In this document: positions 49,386-61,948 of the stretch, piece after piece
Numbering within the stretch: position 1 is the stretch's first letter
How the letters are laid out: each line of letters begins with the position of its first letter
Assembly: GCF_000499845.2 (NCBI RefSeq)
Contig: NC_023757.2
Coordinates: forward strand, 7,226,118-7,290,117
Reading direction: 5' to 3'
Source of the DNA: Phaseolus vulgaris
Taxonomy: Eukaryota > Streptophyta > Magnoliopsida > Fabales > Fabaceae
DNA: 64,000 nt
Program-made: the position numbers and the translations under genes
The notes under the pieces: generated by a model
The model's database searches: none
What the model was told of the DNA's origin: nothing
What the model saw: only the letters and a program-made list of their open reading frames with translations

Positions 49386-49425
<40 letters not shown>

Positions 49426-50069
49426 TTTCTATTATCGTAACAGTTGAGTAAAATAGGAAAATGCGGATACCCAGACGCAATTGTGCCTATGTTTCTGCTG
49501 GTTTATATAAATATTTTAATTTACAGTAAATATATGCTATATTAATAAAATACTTTTAACATGCATACTTTTGATCTGTTAGTAAAAACTGTTTGAGGTG
49601 GAAATTTGTATTTACATGTGGAAAACGTGTTTGTGTTAGCAACACACGTAGCTTAGGATTTTTAAATTATGAGATTAATTCAAAGATTAGGCAAGGTAAA
49701 AACAACAAAAGGTTAGGAACAATCATGGAAACAAGCCTAAAAAAAACTTGTGGATCATGCCTGATATCATTTTATCTTTTCTTGCTTTTAACTAAAACCA
49801 CATGTTTCACTCTTCTACCAAAATATATGCTTCAATTAAATAGTTTAATTATTTGTATGGTTCCTAATGCTCTTCATTCTAGATAGCAAATTTTCCTTTT
49901 TCTTAATCACCTCTTGAACTGAAGTACAATAATAGGGTGGAATTTTGGAATTTCAAAATAAGTTTTTTCAATTGGGACCCAAAAAATAAACCTTCAACCA
50001 TATCTCCTAATACATTGTTGGTTTTTTACCTTTGGCAATTCCTTAAAGTTTAACCCTCAACTTAGTGTA
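47131..50069. other. Intergenic region upstream of the ILR1-like gene
   Basis: No gene was seen. It contains a GTTTGGAT-rich stretch (47830-47960) resembling transposon ends, a cluster of AATCGATTAT-type motifs (48500-48600) and a (TA)n run near 49389-49421. The 97-aa open frame at 49593-49886 matches nothing and has no start context or intron signals to support it. Confidence 0.5.
48500..48600. repeat. Cluster of AATCGATTAT motifs
   Basis: Three near-palindromic copies (AATAATCGATTAT, AATCGATTATG, ATAATCAATTATGG) within 100 bp. The same motif forms a larger cluster at 63690-63935. Confidence 0.6.
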
Positions 50070-50215
50070 ATTAATATTATATTAATATTATATTAATATT
50101 ATTAATATTATATTCATATTATTAATATTATTAATATTATATTCATATTATTAATATTAATATTGTTAATATTTTTAATATTGTTAATATTATTAATATT
50201 ATTATTAATAATAAG
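50070..50215. repeat. TTAATATTA low-complexity repeat
   Basis: Interspersed 9- and 12-bp units based on TATTAATAT over about 145 bp, near-perfectly self-complementary. Confidence 0.9.
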
Positions 50216-50284
50216 TATAATAAAAATCATAATAATACTAAAGAATTTGTTTGGTGTAGTGGTTAAATTTTCTTTGCTTACTGA

Positions 50285-50374
50285 AGGAAAAAATCCGTAT
50301 GTAATGTTGATTTTACATACGGATCAAAATCTGTATGTAATAATCCATATATAATTCGCGTTTTTCTTGTAGTG
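50285..50374. mobile_element. Terminal end of a CACTA-type element with hairpin
   Basis: The right edge reads TTTTTCTTGTAGTG, the inverse of the CACTACAAGAAAAA terminus seen on plant CACTA elements. Just inside is a perfect 12-bp stem: ATCCGTATGTAA (50293-50304) and TTACATACGGAT (50313-50324), with a third related copy after it. The left end was not found; the low-complexity DNA may hide it. Confidence 0.55.
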
Positions 50375-51430
50375 GAAAGCCAAGAGCTAAGATATGTGGT
50401 GTTCTTGGCTTTTTCTTTAAGATTCTTATTTTGGTTCTTGTAATTTATGTATCTTCAAATGTTTTGAGGTAGCAATGGGTGAATTATAAGGCATTTAGAG
50501 TTGTTCTTTAATGGGTAAAGTTTGAGGAGTATATGACTAAGCAAGGTCCTCATTAAATAAAAGAAGAAAGAATAAAGAAGAGTAGAAGAGGAATTGAAGG
50601 CAACATCTTATCTTGGTTGAATTGGATTCACTTTTGGAAATTCCAATTCAAACTTTGGCATGCATAAATTTGTCGATCTTCTTAAGAAAATGTGAGGAAG
50701 ATCACTTATTGAGAAAATTATTCAAGGTAATAACTCTATGAAAAAAAAAAAACATGCACATCACAAAATACTCTCAATGTTATTATTACTAAAGTTAAGT
50801 ACAATGATCATATGTACTCTTTTCATATAAAAAGTCTTGCGTGTAGGAAGGAGTGATCAAACACTCCATTTCCCTAATTTTGTATCAAAACAACAAACAT
50901 AAAAATAGTTAGTTAATTATATTGATAAATAACCTATCACAACATAAAACACAAGTTTTATTAGATATAATACTATTCTCTATAATTTCTAAACTCTTGA
51001 AAATATATTTTTATATATTTGTATCTCCATTTCTTGTCATTTTTCTTGAAATGAATTTTTCTTTTCTAGGATCACATCACATGATCTCCTCAACTTTGTT
51101 GATGTGCCTCTAAGGTATTATTCGCTTATTTTTGAATTAGAGACTCGTCAAATGCACTGGGTGAAGCCATTTAATGAAGGTGTTAATGAATATTCCCTTG
51201 TTTGGTTAAAGGATTTTCACCCTAACATTAGAAAAAATGGTCCTAGTATTCTTTTTGTGTTCAACCTCATGTTGTTTGATATCGAACATGTCTATAGGAT
51301 CTAGTGGTTTAAGCTTATTTATCACAAAGTAGACCACTAAACAACTTGGAGAAATCCTAGAAAGATGAGATAGATCTATTTGGATGGTTGTTGGACTAAT
51401 CCAATGTTGAGCCAGGGAGAGTTCATACAA
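50375..51430. other. Unassigned intergenic DNA
   Basis: AT-rich. A plus-strand open frame at 51104-51304 (66 aa) is not recognised. Probably element-derived. Confidence 0.4.
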
Positions 51431-51439
51431 ACATCTTGC

Positions 51440-51900
51440 AATGGACTCCATTTGACCCCACTAATTAGTATTTTAACTCAAAGATGGTTTCAAGTCGAAA
51501 ATTATACCTTGAGGCCCTATTAAAAATTCAAATTTGGGAACCATGTAATATGTTGGAATTGAATCTTTTGTTACCTTACTAAAAAAGGGTTCAAAATCAT
51601 GTTTCTCCATTGCAGGCTCAGTTTTTGACCTCCCATGATTAGTGATTTGTGCCTTCAACAATTGTTGTAGTTCTTTATTTTTCTAGAGAAATAATTATTG
51701 TGCTCTCAAGGAGTCTTTGAAATTTGGATTCCTCGCTCTCTCTACACAATTCCTCTTCTGCTTGTTCGACAACATCAACCCTTTGGTGAGCCATCTCAAT
51801 CTATTGTTGTAGATCATTCATTACTGTCATTATTCGTTATAAAGAGGAGCCTCTAATTCACTATTATCACGTGACAAGGTGTGTTTAGAACCTCTAATCC
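51440..51900 (-). pseudogene. Gypsy-type gag N-terminal fragment
   Basis: On the minus strand, in broken frames, a glutamine- and leucine-rich helix (KNKELQQLLKAQITNHG) is followed by a segment ending EPFFSKVTKDSIPTYY and PKFEFLIGPQG. That order, helix then PF...V....P..., then a (P)K...Y.G..-like motif, is the start of plant gypsy gag. The chain then stops. It is a decayed fragment without pol. Confidence 0.5.
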
Positions 51901-52469
51901 TCTTATGCTTTATAACTAGAAAATATTTAATTGGTGCAGAAATAGTTTTACCTGCACCCAATGAGAGTCAAAATTATAGAAAAATGTTATACCTAAAAGT
52001 CTCAAAGAGTTCTAGGATCTCAACCAAAATATGTCTTATTCTACTATATCCTAAGCTTATTAATAAACAAAGGACCGAATGATCCAATATCTTTATTAGT
52101 TAGTCAAACATGCACATTGTTGTCACTTGCTTCCCAAGTTACCAAGTGTCATGATCTGAATGATCTAATTTACCAGGAATTTTTCCCAAGTGGCTACGTA
52201 GTCATAATAAAGTATAATGGTTTTATAAAACCCGTGCACATGATGAAAAATAACATAATATGCAATATATACTCATTATCATGTAATAAAAAACTTAGAT
52301 AAAGAGATTAAGTGTACTAATAGCAGAATAAGATATGACATACCCTTAAAGTTTGATTAAATGTTGCTAAATAACAAAACATAATTCATGAAAAAACTTT
52401 GTCTATAAGACACAATTTTATAAAAGAAAAAACATGTGAGCACAATGTGCTTCGTCTGATAAACGTATA
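51901..52469. other. Unassigned AT-rich DNA
   Basis: No gene or repeat recognised. Confidence 0.4.
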
Positions 52470-52474
52470 ACACA

Positions 52475-52745
52475 TGTTGGAGATCCCACATCGACTAGAG
52501 ATTAGAGCATTTAATAGTATATAAGTGGGTGCAAACCTCACCTTAAGTAGATTTTATGAGGTTGAGCTAGACTTAAAGTTCACTTCTTAATATGGTATCA
52601 GAGTCATTTCAAGTCTATCCTAGCGAGAGTTTGTTGGGCCTATCATGTCACCTGCTATCAGACCACCCATAAATATATAGTCTCATACATGCCTTATAAG
52701 CCGGTTTTATGAGGTTGAGTTAGGCTTAAAATCCACTTCTTAATA
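52475..52745 (+). mobile_element. TRIM-like miniature LTR element
   Basis: The left LTR is 52475-52592 (TGTTGGAGATCCCACATCGA ... CACTTCTTAATA). It is followed at once by TGGTATCAGAG (52593), a tRNA-Met primer-binding site. The right LTR is about 52632-52745. The last 43 bp of the two LTRs match at 38 positions; the left halves have diverged. ACACA flanks the element on both sides (52470-52474 and 52746-52750), a 5-bp target duplication. Only about 39 bp lie between the LTRs, with no coding capacity. Confidence 0.72.
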
Positions 52746-52750
52746 ACACA

Positions 52751-55700
52751 TGAGTGTTTTTTGCTTTGTTAGATAAGTAAAGGTCTCGTTAGACGATATG
52801 CATGCACACAACATTTTAAGCTAATGTTGTATCTAACAAAAATCTTTATGAGCTTATTCCATATTATTGAGAATGTTCTCATATCCACGTATACCAAAAA
52901 GATCTCATAAAGTACAAGTCAATGTCAAACATCTCTTGAAGGACACACTAAAGATATTTCATGACAACACACATTCTGGTGCGCCCTATGTCAACTATGG
53001 AAAGACTATCTAACCTGTACGATCCTATGTTTTAGTTCAGTTTGCTTGAAAGCTCTATGATTGAGGTTTAATAAGTGATGTCAAGTATTAGTAAGTTGCT
53101 TAAAGAAAAGATAATCATTCAACGTTTCACAAAGCGCAATTAATGTGTCCCTACATTCATCCTTAAACAAACGAAGTCTTGAAGATGTAATTTTTTTATG
53201 AAGTCTCTTAGTGGGCAAATAAAAGGATTGCAAGGCCTATTTTCTCAACTTCTTATTTAAAGAAATCTTTCAAGTTAAAGACAAGAAGGAAAAGTGATCA
53301 AGAATTGTAGAAACACTATCAATTTCATTGCTTAAAGCTTTTAGTGTCCAAAACTTCACAAGAACATTATTTGTTTGCATAACAAACCAATAATGTTTAA
53401 ACCTTGTAATCGTTGAAAGACATGTTTTCTCTACCTAGTAAGAAAAGTTTTATGATCTTTTAAATCACTCTCCTGTTTACCAAACCTTTATTTAAAAGTG
53501 GTTATTTTTTAAACAATAATCATATATTTAGCAAAAATTGAGTGAATTATTCGTTTAAATATTTATCCAACTGTAGTTTATGAAGTTTTCTGCTGATAGA
53601 TATGAGATACTTTAAAAAAAAAACTTGATCAACTATTTTAATGAGATTTCGTAATAACTTTTTCTTCTATTAATAAAATTCGAATAAAAAATATTGTTTA
53701 AGGACAACAAGCTTTTAATCATCCTCTTGAATTACCAGTATATAAATATTAATTATTTCTCTTAATGGTAAAACAGTTTTTAATCCTCTTGAAATATTTT
53801 AATTTTAATTGGTTTGCTCAAACCAATCAATTAAACTCTACCTTTATTTTTATAAAATATTTAAATTGGTATAAATATTTAAATTAAACTTTATTTTGAA
53901 TTCATGTGCATGAGAAGACATAAGACAGTGTTAAGATGATGATCTAAACAGCCTTTGACTAATCTCTGGATTAAACAAATCAAATCATATTTATTTATTT
54001 TTGCTTTTGTTTTAAGGTTAAATTGAAGAATTTAAGGTTGAGTTTGCAGCCATGAGAAACGTGTACGGAAAAAAGCACGTTTTCCTCAATTCTAATATAA
54101 AATGTTTTATATTCAGCTGCCTAATTTGAAGGAATTATTGTAGCTGGTTCTGTCCCATCATGAGAAAAGAAAGAGATCAATTTATAATGTTATATATATT
54201 GTTGTAGACAAATTCCAGAAGCACCACTATTTTATGTGGTTTCTAATGAATCATCATATTATCAACTTTTTTTTATTCTTAAAATAGAAAATCATCAACA
54301 CTTTTTGTCGAATCTTTTTTTTTTTTCCATAACCACCACTCTCATTCAATGTTATGCTTCGTAATCATTTTTTTAATAATCACACTCATCCAACGTCATA
54401 ATCTCTTCAGCAGGAATATTTACAAAATGTGGTTTAATTTTTTTTTCTTCATTTTATAAAAGTTGGTTAGTTTTAAAAAATTACAAAAAATATGATAAGT
54501 CGTGTGTGGAAGGATGATTTAATTTAGCATCTCATTGAATATATAATAATGATATATAAATTAAATTTCAGAAGCAGATGCATGTTGAATTTTTTTATGT
54601 CATTTATTTTTAAAATTGTATATTTAATTATTTGTAATTGAATATAATTTAGATAGTTTATTATTATAATTTAAACAAATATTTAGTAGTAATGAATTAA
54701 AAAGTACGTATTGTTTCATTTCTAAATGTTTGAAAACATAATTCAAATTTTTTGAATTTTAATTTTCCCGCAAGTATTTTAATCACCACCAAATGCAAAA
54801 AAACAAAAATAAAAAATCATTTAAATATAAAATATTTGTTAACAATTAAGAAAGAAAATTTAGTTTACATCTATAAAAAAAAATAGCCTTTAACTAATAT
54901 TGAGTTAGAAATAAGAGTGATACACAATCAACAAAAATAATTCTAACAATTTAAAAAAAAATTATTACCAACATCACTTAAAAAAATTAATGACGTGGTC
55001 ACGATTATTTTTATATATAATATTATTTACAAACATTGTTAGATATACGTGTAGTGTAGTGGTTTTGCATATAGTCTTATATCTAGTCGTTACAAAGAAT
55101 AACATGACGGTCTAATGCAATCCGTCATAGTTTCCCGTCAATTAACATATTGTATAAAGTAACTTTTTAAGCATGTAATTTATGTTAATTATAAATGTGG
55201 TAGTTATTTAACGTTATATAGTACATTATAATATTTAAAATTAGACATATTTTTCATAATTTAATTTATTTTAATTTCATAATTTAATTTAATCTCATAA
55301 TTATTAATAAAATAATTAAACAATACACAATTTATAATAAGAAATAAAATACATTCATTCATTTTCAAATGATCAAAATTTACATGTGTTTAAAAGTACA
55401 CCAAAATAACATTTGAAAAATATGTTGAAACACTATATTACAAGACACAAGTTAATCAATTATTTCACTTTATCCTACAATATTTTCACCTTGACTACCT
55501 TATCCTCAATATTTGGTAACAACTTTTGAATTTTGTCTTGTCCTTCTAAAAACAAGTCTCTAATCACATTGCAAACAAAACTCATCCCTCTAGAACTCCA
55601 GCATGGGATCTTTACATTTTTCGGTATAAAGTATCATATTCAACATTGCTTACCTCTTCATATGGTTGTTGTTTCACCAACTTTATTCCTCAATTTATGT

Positions 55701-56753
55701 AAGTCTCGATACGAGCTGCATTTTTACTAGTTACCTTGATTACAAATACAATAGTGACAATTAAAAAATTTGCAATTAAAAAATATATAAATCATTCTCT
55801 CTTCATTTTCCAATTAGATATGAATTTAGGAAAAAAAAAGACAATATACATGCTTGAGTTTCAAAACAAAATTCTTGTGAACAATTCCAATCAAAACCCT
55901 AAATCAACTAGAATGTATATGTTTTTTTTTATCAAAGCTCTCATGTTAGGCAAACTAGCATATAATGTTGCATAGAAACTTAATGATTATTTTTTACCCC
56001 ACTTAATCTTCTTGTTTGATTTGGTCATGGAGCATCACTTCCAATATTTGGTGCCTTGAATAAATAAAAAATAATTGTAATATTAGATACCAATTTATAA
56101 TTTTTTATTAATAAGAGAAACTACTTTAGATATCAATATCATTTTTTAGTTTATAAAGTAGCATCTAACTTATTCAATGTAGTAACTAATCATTTTTTTC
56201 TCTAAAATTTATTTTTATATTTAATAATTTTTTTTATAGTGTTGAAATACCAAAAATTTATATATTACAATTGCTTTCTATGTATTTTTTATATTTTAAA
56301 ATATTATATAATTTGTTTATAATAGAATAAACAACCATTCAATTATTCAAACACTTTTTTATTGGGACAATTTTATTTCTTAAATAAAAAATGAAAAATT
56401 TATGGAGGCAATTTTTTATTCTTTGTAACTTGTTTCTCTCTCACTCTCTGATAGACTAGCTAATATAGCTCTGCACTAATTGAAAAAAAAAATACAAATA
56501 TATGTATCAACGTGGAAAATGCTATCTTATAAGTACAAACAGTAATAACATCTTCCCAACTAGTTACATATTTTTCATACAATATTTTGATAAATTTATG
56601 TGAGCATAATGCATGAATGCATTTATCACATGGATATATAGACAGAAGATGCACACGTGTAGTGACGTCCAACCAAACATCATCGACACAATGTATTTGT
56701 AAAAGAGAAATTCAGTTATTCTCTTTGTTTGTGTAAAGTGAAGAATAAAATTG

Positions 56754-56790
<37 letters not shown>

Positions 56791-57204
56791 CGTATATAAA
56801 TTAATTTTAATTTATAAAAAACAAATTTTTTGGATGAGAAAATATCCTCTGAAATTTTTGAAAGATAACAGAAGATAGTGGTACTGATGGAAATAGTATT
56901 CCGAAAGAAGTGAAAGAAATGAAGTTTGAGTGGTGATGTCAATTGATACTTTGCTTCCAAACTGAGTTCACATTCAACTCTAATAAATCAATAACAACAT
57001 GGCATTACATATGGCATTACGTCATTATGAGAACAATTACCACTGTTAAATATTACTTTCTTTATGTTTTGATGTTTGAATTTGGTAGATGTGTGGAACG
57101 AGTAAATATGTGAAAATTTAAAAGAAAGTACGAATGTGAATATGTTTGGATTCAAAACAGTAAAATTGATTTGTGAGAAAAATTTATTGAAATTTGTGAA
57201 TGGT
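52751..57204. other. AT-rich intergenic region
   Basis: No gene recognised across 4.4 kb. Contents: a short inverted repeat (ATGACGG...CCGTCAT) near 55106-55130, a MITE fragment (56075-56245) and a (TA)n tract (56760-56788). Open frames of 60-89 aa are all unsupported. Confidence 0.5.
56075..56245. repeat. MITE family fragment, copy E
   Basis: Contains the right half of the family: ATTAGATACCAATTTATAAT, AGTAGCATCTAACTTATTCA, GTAACTAATCATTTTTTTCT, and an end of TTAATAATTTTTTTTATAGT followed by G. The left half is missing. Confidence 0.7.
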
Positions 57205-57209
57205 AGGAT

Positions 57210-57517
57210 TGATAAAATAACTGTACCCTTTATTAATAACTGCACACCTTTGCACACTTTTGTTTTGGGTCTTCCATTTTTTGGGTTTTTGTTTTTCTCT
57301 TTGTAATCTGTGTTTTGCTGTTTGACATGTACATATATATATTCTTATGGATCCAATAATAATTAGTTTTTTCTGTGCCATTAAGTTTCACAATTCAGAC
57401 TTCTTTCCCTCTCTTTGTTCTCTGTTTTCTCTCCCTCTCTGTTTAGGGTTTGTCATCCTCTGTTGGTTGGTGCCTTGGGTGATTGCTATCTCTTTGCCAT
57501 GGCGGTTAATCGCATTA
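57210..57517 (+). repeat. 5' LTR of the copia element
   Basis: 308 bp, TGATAAAATAAC ... CGCATTA. Contains ACATATATATATTC near 57328-57342 as the only TATA-like stretch. The right edge abuts the primer-binding site, so the LTR ends in TA rather than the usual CA. Confidence 0.95.
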
Positions 57518-57529
57518 TGGTATCATAGC
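57518..57529 (+). promoter_or_regulatory. Copia primer-binding site
   Basis: TGGTATCATAGC matches the complement of initiator tRNA-Met 3' sequence (TGGTATCAGAGC) with one change, directly after the 5' LTR. Confidence 0.85.
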
Positions 57530-57622
57530 TCTTCAATTGAAGAGCTCTGTTGCGCACTCTGAAAACTTTCTTTTCTTTTTATTCTTCTTGAATTTATTTT
57601 CCTTGTTTCTCTGTTTGCAGCA

Positions 57623-58372
57623 ATGGCAGAAGAACGCGTCACTTCTTCGTCTCAACCCGATCCGATGAACAGCTACCTCTACCTTCATCCTAGCGACAAC
57701 CCCGCTGCTCCGCTCGTCTCACCGGTGTTGGACGCTTCCAATTACCACTCCTGGAGCCGCTCGATCTTAACGCTAAAAACAAAGTGGAGTTCGTTCTCGG
57801 AATGCATCCTTGCCCAGAAAAAGACCATCGAAATTTCTCAGTTTGGAACAGATGCAATAATATGGTAGTCTCATGGTTAGTACACTCCGTTTCTTTACCT
57901 ATTCGGAAAAGCATTATTTGGATGGATAGTGCCCTAGACATCTGGAATGACTTGAAAACTAGATACTCTCAGGGTGACCTATCTAGAATTTCCGATCTTC
58001 AAGTAGAAGTAGCTTCTTTAAATCAGGGGGATTTATCTGTGACTGAGTATTTTACAAAATTAAGGATAATTTGGGACGTGTTGGACAACTTTAGGCCTAT
58101 CCCCATGTGCACATGTTCTGTAAAATGTTTCTGTTTAGTTAATTCGATCATAAGTCAAAGAAAGTGCGAAGATTATGCCATGCAATTTTTGAGAGGGTTA
58201 AATGACCAATATAGTAATGGTAGATCACACGTTCTTCTCATGGAACTCATCCCACCTATATCAAAGATCTTTTCTCTCGTTGCCCAGCAAGAAAGACAAT
58301 TAGCAAACCACATTTATGTTAGCATATCTAGTATTAACAGTGTTGATTCCACTAGGACATCCTCATCTACTC
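57623..58372 (+). pseudogene. Copia gag, split by a frameshift
   Basis: It begins MAEERVTSSS, with the copia gag N-terminal motif LDASNYHSWSRSI near residues 40-52. Near 57768-57775 the frame is lost and coding resumes in another frame with FVLGMHPCPEKDH, then WNDLKTRYSQGD, LQVEVASLNQGDLSVTEYF and FLRGLNDQYSN, the UBN2-type gag core. A second shift (about 58340-58375) separates it from the zinc knuckle. The gag protein is therefore broken twice. Confidence 0.9.
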
Positions 58373-58373
58373 T

Positions 58374-61301
58374 GTGCACTTTTTTTGTGGTAAGCATGGG
58401 CACACTGAAAATGTTTGTTTTAAAAGAGTTGGGTTCCCTCATCAAGACAATAGGAACTCCAAACCTAACACTAGAAAGGTATGCACGCACTGTAACAGAA
58501 ATGGTCACACTGTGGATACCTGTTACAAGAAACATGGCTACCCTCCTGGGTACAAATACTATAACAGCAATAGGACTAGTCAGATTAACAGTCTTATTAC
58601 TACTGATGGTGTTTTCTCTGAGCCTTGTCCTAAAGAACAGGAAAAACGTGATTACCATCTCACTGCACATCAAATTCAAATTATCAATGATGTTCTGAGG
58701 CAAAACAGCAATGACACTCCGCCTAATCCTATTCAAGTGAATCAAGTGGGCTCCTTCTCTGCAGACTCCAATACACATGAGTCTTCAACAGGTAAGCACT
58801 TCTTCTCCTCTTTAAATCATAGTCATAATTCCTGGATCGTTGACTCTGGCACCACTGATCACGTTTGTACTGTCTTGTCTGCTTTCACCTCTTATAAAAC
58901 TATCAAACCTGTTTTGATCAACTTACCAAATGGCCAACATGTTTTTGCAAACTATTCAGGGACAGTCGTTTTTACAAATAAATTTTATCTTCTTGATGTG
59001 TTGTATATCCCTCAATTTGCATGCAACCTTATATCTGCTTCTAAATTGTCTCTACACTTAAAATGTAACTTGATCTTTTCCCCCACACACTGTCTTATAC
59101 AGGACAACCTCTCCAAAGAGCAGATTGGTTTAGCTAATGCCAAAGCTGGCTTGTACATCTTTAACTCTTCTATTTTTCACACTGCCACACACCACTTTAT
59201 TCCTTCTGTCTCCTGCACTGTTAAGGAAAATAATCTGTGGCATTATAGAATGGGGCATCCCTCTGATGAAAGGTTGCATGTCTTGAAAAGTCAATACCCT
59301 TTTGTTTTTGCTGATAAAACTCATATGTGTGATATTTGTAATCGTGCAAAACAAAGAAAACTTCCCTTTACTCTAAGCACCTCTCACACTACTGCTATAT
59401 TTGATATCATTCATGTAGATATTTGGGGACCCTGTTTTGTTACATCTATGCAAGGTTTTCGTTATTTTTTGACCATTGTAGATGATTTTTCTCGTTATAC
59501 ATGGACTATATTGTTGCATGCTAAATCTGAAGTTCGCACCCATCTCATAAATTTTATTGCTTATGCTGAAAATCAATTTAAAACAACCGTCAAATGCATT
59601 CGTTCTGATAATGGTGTTGAATTTGCCATCAAATTATTTTTTTTTGCTTCCAAAGGCACAGTTCATCAAACTACTTGCATTGAAACCCCCCAACAAAATG
59701 GTATAGCTGAACGTAAACACCAACACATTTTAAACATCACTCGCGCTTTACTGTTTCAAGCAAATTTACCTAATATTTTTTGGGACTTCGCTGTCCAACA
59801 TGCTGTTTTCCTCATAAATTGCACACCCATTCCCCTTTTACAAGATATTGCTCCATATGAAAAACTTTTTGGAAAACCTTGTGATATCTCTTCCTTACGG
59901 GTTTTTGGCTGCTCCTGTTATTCTACTACCATTCATGCTAATAGAAAGAAATTAGATCCTAGATCTGTTCATGGTATATTTCTCGGCTTTCCACACAATA
60001 TTAAAGGTTACATCATCTTAAATTTAAAGTATCATCGCATTGAAGTTTCAAGACATGTGATCTTTCATGAACATCATTTTCCATACATATTGAATCATGA
60101 TGACAAACAGAGCCCCAACACTTTATCTTTACCCATTCCTGCTAACTATAATACACTCTGTGATGATATTTTGTTTGATTATAACTGTCACAATCATGAG
60201 CACGAGCCTCCAATCACTCACAATGAAGACAACATTATTCCAACTAGACGCTCCAGCAGACAAAGACGACCCCCTACCTACTTAGAGGACTTCCAGACTT
60301 GCTTACCTGCTGCAAACACTGTAAGTAATCGGTATCCCATTCATAAATTTCTTTCCTACACTGCTCTCTCACCTTCTTTCAAAAAGACTATTTTATCTAT
60401 ATCTTCTAACACTGAACCCAACACTTACACTGAGGCTTCTAAGTATCATTGTTGGAAACAAGCAATGCTAGAAGAGCTTAATGCTCTCAATGCTAACAAC
60501 ACATGGCAGATCACTATTCTTCCTCCAGGTAAGAAAACCATTGGCTGCAAATGGGTTTTTAAGGTAAAACACAAAGCTTATGGAACCATTGATCGCCACA
60601 AAGCATGGTTGGTAGCAAAAGGCTACACACAATTAGGAGGTCTTGATTTTTTAGATACTTTTGCTCCTGTAGCAAAACTAACCACTTTAAGACTTTTACT
60701 TGCTGTTGCCACTTCTCAAAACTGGATTCTTAAACACGCTTTTCTCCATGGGGACCTCCTTGAGGAAGTCTACATGCAACCACCACCAGGCCTCAAACTC
60801 CCATCTCCTCAACATGTTTGCAAATTACAAAGATCACTCTATGGCCTTCGCCAGGCCGGCCGCCAATGGTATGCAAAACTGTCTCAATTTTTACTTTCAC
60901 ATAAATACACTTTATCCTTTGCTGATCACTCTCTATTTTTACATCATAACGGACCTAACATCACCATTATTCTTGTGTATGTTGATGATCTGGTGCTTAC
61001 TGGAAACGATCATGAGGAAATTGCCCATATCACCTCTCTGCTGGACACTCAATTCAAGATCAAAAACCTAGGAGACCTCACCTATTTTTTGGGCCTGGAG
61101 GTGGCCAGAAACAGCCAAGGGCTCCACATCTGTCAACGAAAATACGTACTGGACCTTCTTCATGAAACCAGCATGATCAATTCTGCTCCTATGCCTACAC
61201 CCATGTTCACTCATCTCGGCTTTCCTCCTCCGTTGGCACACGACTCAATGACATTGAAACCTCTGAATATAGAAGACTCATTGGCAAGCTCATATACCTA
61301 A
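58374..61301 (+). pseudogene. Copia pol: zinc knuckle, protease, integrase, RT
   Basis: A long open frame (975 codons). In order: zinc knuckles (FFCGKHGHTENVC; CTHCNRNGHTVDTC), aspartic protease (WIVDSGTTDH), the pre-integrase HHCC domain (HYRMGHPSDERL, CDICNRAKQ), integrase with its D-D-E residues (HVDIWGP, RSDNGVEF, ETPQQNGIAERKH), and reverse transcriptase (GCKWVFKVKH, LVAKGYTQ, LYGLRQAGRQW, LVYVDDLVLTGND). Between WILK and AFLHGD, at about 60733, the usual motif A segment with the first catalytic Asp is missing, an in-frame loss. The frame ends by a shift near 61245 into an unrelated tail. Confidence 0.92.
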
Positions 61302-61948
61302 CCAACACACGACCTGACATTGCCTTTGCTGTCCACAACCTCAGCCAATTTATTTCCTCTCCTACCAATCTCCATCAACAAGCTGCTTTTCGTCTTCTTT
61401 GGTACTTGAAAGGCAACCCTGGAAATGGTATCTTCTTTCACAACAACAACACTCTCCAACTTCGCGGTTTCAGTGACTCGGATTGGGCTACCTGTCCTGA
61501 AACCCGAAAATCAGTAACCGGTTACTCCATCTTTTTGGGTGACTCTCTCGTCTCATGGAAATCCAAGAAACAACAAACCATTTCCCAAAGTTCTTCTGAA
61601 GCCGAATATAGAGCCTTAGCCACAACCACCTGCGAGATTCAATGGCTAACCTATATCCTGCAAGACCTTGGTATTTCCTATATCCAACCAGCAACCATCT
61701 ACTGTGACAACCAATCTACAATAAACATTGCCTCAAATCAAGTGTTTCATGAGCGTACCAAGCACATCGATATTGACTGTCACATCGTCCGAGACAAGAT
61801 CACCGTTGGGCTTCTCAAGTTGCTTCCAATCTCTTCCTCTATGCAAATTGCAGATATCCTTACAAAACCCCTTGCTCCAACAATATACAAAGAGATCCAG
61901 TCCAAGCTGGGAATGAGAAACATATATTCCCAGCTTGAGGGGGGCTGA
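61250..61948 (+). pseudogene. Copia pol C-terminus: RT connection and RNase H
   Basis: After the frameshift the chain continues in a different frame: YRRLIGKLIYLTNTRPDIAF, LLWYLKGNPG, SDWATCPETRKSVTGY (RNase H catalytic Asp), QSSSEAEYRALA, YCDNQSTINIA, RTKHIDIDCHIVRD and ADILTKPL. The last codons are read from the polypurine tract (QLEGG), and the stop codon TGA is formed by the first three bases of the 3' LTR. Confidence 0.92.

Noticed and set aside
49593..49886. 97-aa open frame
   Set aside because: No recognisable motif or gene context; probably chance.
58314..58778. 154-aa minus-strand open frame
   Set aside because: Antisense to the copia zinc-knuckle region.
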